A stretch of DNA of 64,000 bases from Bilabrum cf. latius (Eukaryota > Bigyra: Bicosoecida > Bigyra > Bicosoecida), in NCBI GenBank assembly GCA_965178125.1, contig OZ237749.1, positions 744,001 to 808,000 on the forward strand, in the 5' to 3' direction. Of this stretch, positions 12,101 through 22,768 are shown piece after piece. Every line of letters begins with the position of its first letter. Positions within the stretch are counted from its first letter, which is position 1. The notes beneath the pieces are model-generated. The model was not told the origin of the DNA, did no database searches, and saw only the letters and a program-made list of their open reading frames with translations. The position numbers were made by a program, and so were the translations under genes.

Positions 12101-15100
12101 AGCTTCATTGCGAGCACTTGGAAATTACACGTTAGCTCTGAACTGACACGGTTCTTCTCTCAAGGTGCGAGCATGTTGCATGCCCGTGCTCCAAGTAGTT
12201 CAGACCATGGAGAACAGCTGGCTACCCGTTTTGACCGAATCACGTCCGGGCCAGCAGCGGCTGCCTCGGCGGCTAGCCACGTGCTACACTCGCACCACCC
12301 CCTTGCAAGAAGATCAAGAGGCATAAGTCTGCTCGCCAAGCTTCAGCAAGCCTCATCGACGACAGCTTCCTCGTATCGAGCAGCCCTGGTGTCAGTTGCA
12401 GCGACCGGAGCGGAAGCTAGCCTTGACGGCGCGGGGTCTGCGGAAGCGGTTTCGAGACATAGCGGTAGGCTTGGACAGACTATCGGGAGCAGAGCTTGGA
12501 GCCATGATTCTCATGAAAGTGGCGGGGATCTATTGATACGAGATGCCCTGGATGAGACTTCGTCTGAGGAAGAGTGGGCCGATGCATGTGAGGCCTGGTG
12601 GGAAGCTGAGGGCAGGCTGCTGTACCAAGAAGAACAAGCACGATTGACTGGATTGCACGACGGTGGTATGGATCATGATTCTCCATCTACTTCCGATACA
12701 AGCTCAGGAAGTAGCGATGTCGATACCAGCGGGGGAAGCGATGACAGCGCGGCAGATGTTGCCAAGGTTCCGGCCAGCGATGCGACAGCCCATGCCTCAA
12801 CAGAATACGACGGCTGGACCATGGTATCAAAGCAACCTCTCCTTCGTGCAGATAAGCGCATGTACTCTCCATCTGGCGCCTACGCTGCACCTGACCTGAA
12901 CCACGATCTGTTTGAGATTGCGCCGTCGCTTGTGTCGGTGTAGTAGGGGTATCAGACTGACGATGATAGGGAGCTACACGCAGAGTGGGGCCTCGACGAC
13001 CGCCGGCGACTAAACGAGGAGTATGGATCGTATCTTATCAGTAGGCAGTACTACGGTCCATTTGTGCCTTGCCCAGCCACAGAATCTTTACAGTCGTCGC
13101 CTGCCGTAATCGAGTAGCTCGCCAGATCTGCATCGCGCATCCTGTCACGAATTCGGCAAGATGACCTAGAGAGATCTGCAAAGCTCCGTGGTGATTCATA
13201 GTCCAGCGTGGCAATACGCGCACGTGCCATCTTGATGAGCTCTATATTCGGTATCGAGCGTGATGAGCGCGTGCTGCATCGTGTTGTAAAACTCGACTCA
13301 GTCGACCACTTGGCGCTGCTGGAGGACCTCGCTGTTCATAATATAGGTGCGGGTCCTGACGGCGTAAGCCTGTCGCCTGCTCGTAATCGAGCTAAGTCAA
13401 GCTATGGACCTCGCCACTCCGGAAATGTGTCAGCTGCCAGTGGTTTGTCGAGCAATGCAACCCACACCACAGGCGCGGACGATCAAGCCTCGAGATCACG
13501 AGGGGAGTCGTCCCCTGTGCAGCGGAAGCGAGCTCGAGTGATGTCATGCGATGCGACTTTAGAGGATAGCGATGCTGAGCACTATCTTGAGCGTCAAGTG
13601 GGTTCAGGACTTGTTCACTCTGTGCTGGAGCGAATGCTAGTACTGTGCCCTCATGGGTATGAGCGGATGCTCCAATTTTGTCCGGATGAAGAGTAGCCAG
13701 ATAAAGTCAATGTGGGCACCCTGGGCGAACTCACCATGCAGGTTTATGAACGTTCATCTCGACTGCAATCTACCCATGAATTATATAGTCTGATTTAGCT
13801 AGCTCGCTGCTTGGCTGGACAGCCACTGGGCCAGAGGACCGATTGGCATTTGGCATTGCGAAGTTCGATTCTTGAGGGAGCCGCTGCACACCAGGTCAAA
13901 GATTCTGTCTGGAGATGCGCTCCACTGATCACTTCCATCTGTCTGTATGGAGGTCGCAGTCATAATCCACGGCCACGGATGGATAGATAGCCGTCCGTAT
14001 TATCGAAGGGGGAGAGTGGTTCCAAACCTTCCGGAACCGACCGTCAGCCACAGGTACTACTGGATTTGCCTCCTAGCATCCGTTGGCTGGTGCTGGATAG
14101 TACCCGTCCAGAAGCTGCACAAGCAGCGGTGGAAGTCTCTGTGCCTCTATCGTGGTCAAGCGCATTCCAGTACAGTCTGGCGATGCATGTACCTGCGCTC
14201 AGGTCTCGAGTAGTGCAGCATCATTCAACACTGAATTGTGCCCTTCCATACCCTGTTTTTCTGCTTCGTGGTATTGTCGGGTTAAGCTGCCGCTAGCAAT
14301 TCCTAGGCGCAAAGTGGTGCAAACGGCTGTCTGCCCTGATCTTGCGTAAGAAGAAGTATTTCTCCGTTGCAGTGCAGGACGGGTTCATGCATGCATCTGG
14401 GGCAGTTCATAGAGCAACCTCTAGTGCAGCTGACAGATTGGGGGAAGCAAGAGGTTCGTTTGCGTCCTCATCTGTGTCGCATAGAAGATCATAGTCTGGT
14501 GCAGCTTTCCGGTCGAGAACAGAACCCTCAGACGGTACTGCATCGGATCTTCGCACTGGCTTTGTAATACCGCAGATGAAAGTAGATGAATTTCTGGCTC
14601 GAGTTCGCAGTACCAGTGCAGCAGACAATTCGAGTGCCCTGTCCGAATCTGCTGCTGTCGCGTCTTCAGCCGTAGGCCACCGAGGCAGCGCGCACACCGA
14701 CGCAGCCAAGTACTTTCCGCGGCATTCCTAGGTTAGTCGGCTATCAGCAGCCTCATCGCGGAAGCAGTCTGATCCTGTGGTCCTCGCGCATCCAGGTAGA
14801 GCTGCCGATATTGCAGCCTTGGCAAAGCTGCCTCAGCTGGTACTGCCTCCGGTGCCCAGCGTCCGTAAGTCGCACCACCTCCTTTCCGACTTGTCTGCTT
14901 GCGAATTGGGTTGCAAGGATCCGTTTGATCTGCTACAGGGGGCATGGTTGGTGCCACTAAAAACCACGTAGCGGATGAATGCGCTCAGTGAAAGCTGGGA
15001 CCGCATGAGACCTGGACTGGCACACGTGGATGTTAGCTACAGCTACGGCCTTAGACACCTAGATCTGACCAAGTGCTCGCTGGGTGATGAACTAGCGGCC

Positions 15101-18100
15101 ATGGTGCTTCAGGCATGCTGCAGTAGCGAAACACTACTCAGCATCGATTTGTCGGTGAACGAGATCGGGCCTCTTGCACCCAGGACACTAGGTGCATTGA
15201 TTGGAGCAGATGGGCTGCTGCGTCGCTCCTCCACCCTGAGAGCGCTCCATCTGACGGATAACTCGCTGTCAGACGAGTTTTGCGCAAGGCTATTTGCTGC
15301 ATTGTCCAACCAGCGGGGATCAATGTCTAATCCGCTTCTGCAGGCCTGTCGGCACGTGTCAGTTGCCGGAAAGCGTCTGCATGAGAGCGTACTACAAGCG
15401 AGCAGAGTTGATTAGGAAGGGAATCATGAGGATAGGGCTAGCCCGAGTCGAGCGAGCCCGGCCCTCTCCATCCGGGCCCGAGCGGAACGAACGAGGGACC
15501 CGGCACGTGTTTCACAGGGAACAGAGACTCTGCGACACATTCGATATGGTTTGCTCCGCTCCATGTCCACCACTGCATTCTCTGCGAGCAACCGTGCCAA
15601 GAGAGGCAAATCGCGCGGATCAGCCAGATTGCCGTCTCCAGACGCCTTTGACGTACGATAGTCGCCTGAGCATGCCCACAGAAGTCCGAGTTGGTCGGGC
15701 ACTAAGGAGTTGCTAGACTTGAGAGATTCCCATTCACCTAGCTATACCCTTGCGCTGGCTGCCAGATGGTACCAAATGAACGTGTCGACTTGCGCCCCAA
15801 AGCCTACATAGTCAAGACGTGCGAAGCTGAGCCCGATTTCCGCTCCCTTGACCGTGCTAGATTTACGTGAGAATCGCATTGGAAAAGTACCGACTGTGGC
15901 TCGCGGAAGGACTCCAACAAATCTCAATGGTCGCCTTACTCCAGCTGAGCAAGCGCTTGTCCGCCTTGTTTCCAAGAATCGCGTTCTGCGAGAACTCCAG
16001 TTGCAAGGCAACCGTCTGTCGTCAGAGGCTGGAGTGCGACTCTGTCAAGCAATTGAGCGAAAGAATACAACGCTTTGGTTCTGCAGAATGGCAGGAAACC
16101 CATCGGTTTCGATGCGGGATCGTAGGCGCGTGGCAAACTGCCTCCGAGTGAACAGGTCACAATGGATGCAAGCGGCTACAGGCATTTGTGTATAGCGAAC
16201 CACTCCCTATGGTGAGAAGAGCAGCATGGCCTGTGGCTCAAATTCCAATCTGAAAGAGGCGGCCGCGCCTCGGGAGAGGCAAGTATCTCCGATTGGCTCA
16301 GACACAGCAGCATCCTCGGAGATTGCGCACGATCTGCTTGATTCGCCAGAGAAAAGGTAGTCAGCGGTTGTGGAGGATTCAACAGGCACTGCTGCACCAA
16401 ACGTAGCGGGGCAAAGTTCGTACGTAGAGCCCGGCGAATTTTGGGAATCGAAAGCGCTGGAAGGGTTTTCCTCGAGCGATGCGACTGCAGCACAGCCGAT
16501 CGGATCGTGGCAACATGTTGACACCGAGATGCCACTAACCAGCTTGGCCGCAGTTCCTGGGACAAAGTCATACAAAGAATCCCTTGATAGCCCTCCGAGT
16601 TCATCTCCGATCCAATTTGATTCACCGAGGCTTGTATCGGTAGTCTTTGCAATGCCGCTGCGCGCGTACGGGTCTAAAGGAGCCAAAACGCAGGTGCGTA
16701 TCCGCCGATGGGACGTCGAAGATGAGAGAAAGCAAATCCACGCCGCATGCAGGAAAAACTCATCAAACCAGAAGATCATGACATAGTTCTGTTTTGGACA
16801 CCAAAATGTCCTGGAGCAAGTGATCGCTCAGGGATGCAGAGTTCTTGTCCTGTCCGGGCACAGCAACGGCGCTTGCATGTATTTGGAGGGACCGTGTGGA
16901 GGTGCCATTGCCTATGATCTTGGTTAGCTCGAGCGTGAGCTCCAAGAAATAAAAGCACACAACTCTGGTCGCATAAAGATTGATATGGTGATCATCTCTA
17001 TGTGCCAGTCTGCCAGTATTGGCAGGATATTTGAGGCAGCGGGTATCCCTCACGTGGTTTGCATCAACCAAGACTTTCGTGTCCGGTCCCAATCAGCTGT
17101 GCGGTTTACGGCAAGCATCATCAGTTTGCTAGCTCAATCGAATACAGTTGCTGAAGCATTTCGAAAGGCTGTCCACATTGTTGAAAGGGATCCTATGCTC
17201 GGCGTGCAAGAGGGAAAGAGGTAGGCAGCAAGCTTTTTGTTGCTACCTGACGGCGGTGCATCTGCCGCTGGCCAACTTGTGACGCAAGGGTGGGGAAGTC
17301 GCGTTAGAACTGACCGTCCATTTGATGCCAACAGCGATTCTGACGATGATGTGGCTGTGACTTCGGGGGCTGGTGAAGGGCCTGACAACGGTGCTGGACC
17401 TGCACCATTACCCAGGCAACATGACAGAATATTGTTCGGTTCCTGCCGTGCAAGCTTGGCCAACAGTTTGGCTCAGGATGCCCAGCAAAGACGGGAGCAG
17501 CTAGAGCGGGGCGTGAAGCCGTCCGATGCCTAGTAGATCGCTGGGTGGCTGACTGGGCAGCTGGGTGCCCCAACCATTGCCCAAGAACTGCTGCCGTACG
17601 AGCACCAGGCGGGGTCTTCTGCGTATAGCCGCGATGCTGTGCTCGAATAGGATGTTTCTGCACCAGATTCAATAGTGAAAATTCTCGCCCGTGCTGTAGG
17701 CTCACGATCATCGGCTGAGGGATCTGTTCCAGTTCCCGCTGGCACCCTAGAAGACGGAGGCTCGTCGTTCAGGCCTCTCCTCCAGGGCATTCCAAAGCCC
17801 AAGTCTCACATCGTTGGGCGAGAACTCGAAGTTCGCTCCGTCCTGGAGCTAGTAAGTAAGACCAAATTTGGCCTTGTAACGATGCACGGGCACGCATAGA
17901 TTGGCAAGAGCACTTTGGCAGTGTTGGTATCGTAGTATGTTGCCGAGCGCGGGGGGTGTGGTTTATTTGATGATGGAGTCTACTTTATCAATTTTCTGAG
18001 CAGCAGTAAAGCCTCAATAGTTGATACACTGCTTGAGGCTCTCGTAGGAAGACGACTTGCCCATAGCTTGCGGGCTCATGAAGCGCCGAACCATGCCTCC

Positions 18101-19351
18101 AGCCGCGGTGTAGAGTTCAGCAAGCTGCAAGCTGCGTCCGGTAGGCCTGCCCCGATCCATACCGATCGCTCGGCTGGTGAGCCTTCCCGTAGCACCTTGT
18201 AGGCTGCGAACAGGACTGATTGTGCGGACAAACCGATGCATGGCGCCTTGGCCCGGGTGAGGGCGCAAGATACCAGTCGTCGCAGCCGTGCGTGGACCGA
18301 TACAGAGGTTGGCTCGGCTGCGAGCCCACTTGAGCTGGATCGGGTCGATGGGACTGGTCGTCGACAGTCCCATTTCCCTAGTACGGCGGTCCCACCAGAC
18401 AGGGCGCACTTTGGCAAGTCTGTTTCGGCGCGACCAGGCGAGGAGCCGGTTGAGGAGCTAGACCGGATGCAGCTGGTTGTAGATCTCTTGAAAGATAGAC
18501 GCTGCATGCTCGTGCTTGACAACTGCGACGCGCGAGACGACCATGAGCTGCTTAATGTTGTAAAGCATGTTACGCAGGCTGCCACAGGTGTTTTGTTGCT
18601 TGCTACTCGTCGGTACCCCTTCGTTCCGACGCTTTCAGACAGTTCGCTGACGCCGCAGGACGCTGAGGGCAGCAAAGGTGCGCAGGGCTAGCATATCGGA
18701 GCCAGTGCTGCAGTCTCACCTGCAAGTGGCCCGGGTATGTCACGTATATCTTCTACGCAGTGGTGGCCAGATGAGAAAACGTACCGCGTCGACGCGATGC
18801 CACTGCACGACCTTCGAAGACTAGCTGAGCGAGTCCTCGGGCGCACGGGTCTTTCTGCCTTGAACGGCGAAGGAGGCCTTCAATTGCTACACGGACCAGG
18901 CAGCGATGATGCTCGAACTGACACTCTTGATCGCATGGTGAAGTCTAGCGGAGGCAACCCTCAAAAACTTGTGCAAGACGCCGAGCAAATCAAGAAGGCA
19001 TGCAGCACCGTCCAAGTTGAGCTAGATGAGCACTTGACGCCGAAAGACACGGGGGAGGCATATTCCATGCCTGGGACTAGCGGAGCAGTAGCGAACACCT
19101 GGCTTGAGCAAGAGAGGCTGCAGGTCCATGCAGCTGCAGCTGCTGTCGGCGCCCAATCCCAAGCACCCCGCGCCGCGAACCCGAGCATGAGACAGGTCAG
19201 CACAACTTCAGAAGCTCCACAACTTGGTGACATTGGCGACGGGACGGGTCTAGCAGAAGGCAGTCACCGGCATGCTCTGGGCATACCATGGACACCTTTG
19301 AAGCCCGCCGGCGTGTCTGATGGGGAGAGCAGTGGCGGTTATGGGCAATGA
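6104..19351 (+). CDS. Giant NLR-like protein: ARM-like, LRR, CHAT protease and NB-ARC regions
   Basis: The model is join(6104..11800, 11872..11953, 12018..19351), 4,370 residues with TAG read as Gln (about 49 TAG codons) and ending in TGA. I read the frame by eye across every gap: no TAA or TGA interrupts it except at two short introns (11801-11871 GTAAAG...CAG, and 11954-12017 ending CTTCTCGTCTAG) that restore the frame. Regions in order: Ser/Ala-rich N-terminus; ARM-like helical repeats (~7.7-12 kb); LRRs (~14.99-15.3 and 15.85-16.15 kb); CHAT caspase-like domain (~16.79-17.2 kb) with His in 'LSGHSNG' (~residue 3541) and Cys in 'SMCQSA' (~3589); NB-ARC with P-loop GHAQIGKS (~3884), Walker B 'MLVLDNCD' (~4094), 'LLLATRR' and 'GGNPQ'. 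The known role of STAND/NLR proteins is ligand-triggered oligomerisation; here a protease effector is joined to sensor repeats. A split into several genes is possible but no TGA/TAA supports it. Confidence 0.8.
14990..16160 (+). other. Leucine-rich repeat regions of the NLR-like protein
   Basis: Two LRR clusters are separated by a low-complexity linker. The first reads 'LRHLDLTKCSLGDELAAMV', 'LLSIDLSVNEIGPL' and 'LRALHLTDNSLSDEF'. The second reads 'LTVLDLRENRIG' and 'LRELQLQGNRLSSEAGVRL'. These follow the LxxLxLxxNxL pattern of the RI-like/NLR-type LRR. Approximate residues are 2917-3030 and 3203-3310. Confidence 0.8.
16787..17215 (+). other. CHAT (caspase-like) protease domain of the NLR-like protein
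   Basis: The segment has 'VLVLSGHSNG' (His) and, about 45 residues later, 'MVIISMCQSASIG' (Cys) followed by 'AAGIPHVVCINQ', 'AVRFTASIISLL' and 'TVAEAFRKAVHI'. That is the order expected of a CHAT domain: SGH, then xAC/MCxSA, then GVP-VI, then a helix feeding A..R. Both catalytic positions are present. Two TAG codons (16787-16789 and about 16925) lie inside or at the edge of the domain and must be sense for it to be made. Confidence 0.72.
17790..19000 (+). other. NB-ARC / STAND nucleotide-binding region of the NLR-like protein
   Basis: A linker 'HIVGRELEVRSVLELV' precedes the P-loop (17888-17911, GHA-TAG-IGKS, with TAG inside the Walker A motif). After a Ser/Arg-rich insertion comes Walker B 'CMLVLDNCDARDD' (~18506-18544), then 'GVLLLATRR', 'YRVDAMPLHDLRRLAERVL' (ARC winged-helix side) and 'SSGGNPQKLV', equivalent to the GGLPL/GGNP motif. 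Spacing between Walker A and B (~210 residues) exceeds the usual ~75, implying an insertion. Confidence 0.75.
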
Positions 19352-19515
19352 CGTGGGACTCGCTTGTACACAATTTGCAGTCCGTGTGATTTTCAAATTT
19401 GGATTTGTCTATAATTTTTGACCGGAATACAATTTTATGTTTATTGTTGGTCTTTCAAGAGGCTCTTAGTCGCTCATCTAAATGCCTGTACCAGTCCGCG
19501 GGGCCCGAGTGCCTC

Positions 19516-22500
19516 TCAGTCTGCCCCGCTCCCGAACGTTTTCAAGAGGTGAGCTCTAAACTTGAGCCTCATCGAGAAGTTGTAGTCCTTGGCGAACCCT
19601 GTGGCACAATTAAGCGATTGTGCGCGCGCGTCAGCCCCCCTGGACGCCAGGCATGCCAGCTCATAGTGAGCGTACGGAATAGCAAAAGAATCACGAGATG
19701 CGCGGCCTCCAAGGCCCACGGCTCCACGAAGACACGCCTCTGCGTCTACCTCATGCCCAAGCAACCCGAGTACCGCTCCACGCAGCAGGAGAGCCACTGC
19801 CAGGTCGCTGGCAAAGGCTTCAGCAACCAGCCGTCGTCCGCACGCACTGTCTATGGCTGCCTGCACTGCTGTCAAGGAACCTGGTGCACCGGGGCCAGAA
19901 GAGCCACTAAATGCAGCCAGTGCGTCTGAGCCACACGGAGAACCGGACAGGGCAGCCAGCACGAACTCAAGTACAGTGGTTGCTGCCACTGGCTGCAACT
20001 ACTCCTTAGCGATACCTGCCGCTACACTGGATCCATCGCTAGGTTCAGCGCCGAGCGAAGAGTTTGAAGCGCCGTACGATAGGCCGCCTGCCTTGAGGAC
20101 GGCCCTGGCTGCATCTCCACACAGCAGGTGCAGCAAGTATGAATCGATCACAGACAAGTACCTCAACTGCATCGATCTAGACACCTACCCAAAGGCGTTC
20201 CAGAGGTACAGCAATTCTAGCGCAGCCATGGTACAGCCTGGGTGGATGCCACTTTCGGGCGAATCTGAGTCAGCGACTGGCTGGCTCCACACGCTACCAC
20301 CAAATCCTTTAGAGTCCGGGCGCGCACTCACACCTTGCGCCTGGACCAGCTCAGACGCGCGTTTTTGCGCATACTACTCTGCGGATATAAGCTTCCCGCC
20401 CAATTTTCGCTCAAGGAGCCCTGCCACAGCCGGCGCGAGCTCGCTAGCGGCTTGGCTGACCTTGCCCATGCCCAGGGCACACACGATCTTCATGTGCTGG
20501 TAGAATGCCCGGGACCACGTGTTCTCTTTGGATAACCTGTCAAACTACGCGCTTGCTTCGCTAAAGCGCAGCAGTGACATGTTGCACAGCCCTGATTCGT
20601 ACAAGACGACGTGTTCAAGCTGCTTGGGCAGGGGTTCGCCCGGCAGTGGTCCGGCCGAGTCGCCTGGGCCAGCCGCCGCCCCACCAGCTCCACCAGACGC
20701 CGCCCCCGTTTCGGCAGAGGTGATCCCTTGATCTGTGGATCGTACCGGCTTAGTCGTTCCACCGTGGTTCGATATCATTTCAAATACCCTCTGCGCGTCT
20801 TCCGGTCGTCCCAGCATTCGCAATAGCCGGCCACCGAGCCACAGGAAGATGACGCTGGAGGGGTACATGTAAAGCACGTGCGCCATGATGTGCTCGGCTT
20901 CCTTGAGTCTAGTTCTGGCACTAGGGGGGAGGAATCCCGGGATGAGTACCTCTGCGATCAGGATGACGAGGGATGCGAGCGGGGAGCGCACCCCTCCAGC
21001 CCGCACCGTGCGGCGCAGGAGGCGCAGCCCAAGCTTGCGATCGTGAGGATACCCAAGCAAGTCCACGAGTCGAAGAACAATTGGCGGCATTGCAGAAGCA
21101 AATATATTGAACACGCCGAGCCCGAAGGATATCCCGCTGGCGACTGACCGAGAAAGTCCCATTCGCTCGCCGGCCTCGACGGCCCTCTCCAGCCGCTCAA
21201 AATGATCCACAGCAGACCGAAGCCCTGATGCTTCTTCAGAAGATCTGGGCGCAGAATCGCTCTTGGAAGCCGCTGCGGACGAGCCACCTGTCGCAGAATC
21301 AACCGCAGGGCTTTCAGCTTTCGAGTCGTAGGCCCTTGCTGATTCGATATCTCGTGGCACCCCGCTGCCGCTGCCCAACCCTCCGCCGCGAATGCGCGCA
21401 CCCTCAGCTCCATCCGCCGCTGATATCGCGCCTGTAAGGATTGAAATTATGTCATCCTTGGCATGGGGCAAGTCTCCAAGGTCATCATTGTCCTCTGCTG
21501 CACCCTCTGCAGAGCTGGCGTCTGCCCAAGCGTACTTGAGGTCGTCGAGCCCTGCCTGTGAGGTGACCTTTAGCAGCTTCGCCTCTGCCTCTTTGTAGAA
21601 CAAATAGGCAGAGCGTACGGATAGCCCGGCGCGCAAAATACCAACCGCGGTTTCCTGCATGAGGTACATGGCAGCGAGAATGAGGGAAGTCTCGGCCCTC
21701 ACGAGGAGGCTCTCTATCTCTGTGCCTGCCCTAGCGAGAGGCTTGCTACTTCCTTTCAGTGCTGCGGTGCCGTCGTCAGTGGCGCCTACGAGCCACATGA
21801 GCCCGCCTACTACGCCTTTACCCTCCCCAGCTACTGGACTAGCGTCTTTGGCGACCTGATGCGCCGCGTGCAGCATTGTGATGGCCTTATCGACGTCGCT
21901 GCGGCGCCAGGTCAGAATGGCACGCATGTACGCAAGCGTGCTCTGCCCAAGTGCAAATAGGGGGATCCGATCGCTTTGGCGCGCAAAGAAGCCCTCGCTG
22001 GCGGCAAATCTATTCAAGAAGAACAGTCCAACGCCGAACTCCCCCGCTACATTCGCGAGCACCGTGTTGCTCGCGTCAATTCGGGCCGACGTCAAGCTTG
22101 CACCTGGTACTACTACACCCGGACTCATGACAGTTCCTGGCGGGCACTTTGAAAGCAGCTCCCGGATGCCTCTCTCGTTTCGTTCTAGGTCAGATTTTGC
22201 TGGTGCTGCCTCTTTCTCATCATCAACTGCGAGTGCCCCGTCAGACATTACTTTCAGCGTGAAGGCAACTGACGCTTCATACAAGTAGGCCGAGGAGTTG
22301 TCAACCTAAACAATAAGATTGCCTCCCGATTGCGTCGGAAGTAGGCATACGCCGGCTAGAGGAGCCTCCTATGCCTTGCATTGGAGCGAGGCTAATTCAG
22401 TAGAAGCCGACCCTGATGCGCTTGAATGCTTCAGCCGAATCCAAACATCATGGGTCCTATTGATAAATGCCTGTGCCCATGAGAATAAGCTCAGGACTCA

Positions 22501-22652
22501 AGCTTGTGCTTAGTCTCGGTTGAGAGGAGGTTGGAACATAGGCTTAGCAAACTCACCCATTCCACGATCTCGGACTCCGGCGCAAGTGGGTGCTAGGAAA
22601 CACACTGAGTACCTGCTGGACACTTAATAGTCCCGCTATATTCTGAGTTCAT
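19516..22652 (-). CDS. TTC39/IML2-family tetratricopeptide protein
   Basis: The model is complement(join(19516..22305, 22557..22652)), 961 residues, with ATG at 22652 and TGA at 19516-19518. Exon 1 (32 codons) ends at a GTGAGT donor; exon 2 follows TTTAG. Family landmarks are 'GVGLFFLNRFAASEGFFARQSDRIPLFALGQS', the central 'GISFGLGVFNIFASAMPPIVLRLVDLLGYP', 'NTWSRAFYQHM', 'LLYLWNAF' and the C-terminal 'IPYAHYELACLASRG...FAKDYNFSMRLKFRAHLLK'. These follow the order seen in TTC39 and yeast Iml2, a DUF3808-type outer TPR protein linked to lipid-droplet and inclusion clearance in yeast. An Ala/Gly/Ser-rich insertion sits mid-protein. Several TAG codons (20545, 20374, 20185, 19999) fall inside conserved blocks. 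It converges on the NLR-like gene (164-bp gap). Confidence 0.85.
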
Positions 22653-22768
22653 CGGCTGTGCCTCTGGTGTATGTAGATCCATGCACGCGAAGTTTCTCCA
22701 GTCATTCTGTACTTGGTTCTCATCCTCGATACCGAATTCACGGACGGCACAATTGTAGAGCCTTCAAG
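22653..22768. promoter_or_regulatory. 116-bp bidirectional promoter, TTC39-like / PPIL2
   Basis: Only 116 bp separate the two divergent start codons modelled at 22652 (minus) and 22769 (plus), so both transcripts must initiate within or close to this gap. No TATA-like element is obvious. Confidence 0.4.

Noticed and set aside
6104-19351. Array of pseudogenes or many small genes broken by stop codons
   Set aside because: Only TAG interrupts the frames; TAA and TGA are absent in phase, and conserved motifs continue across the TAGs. Decay would create all three stops and frameshifts.
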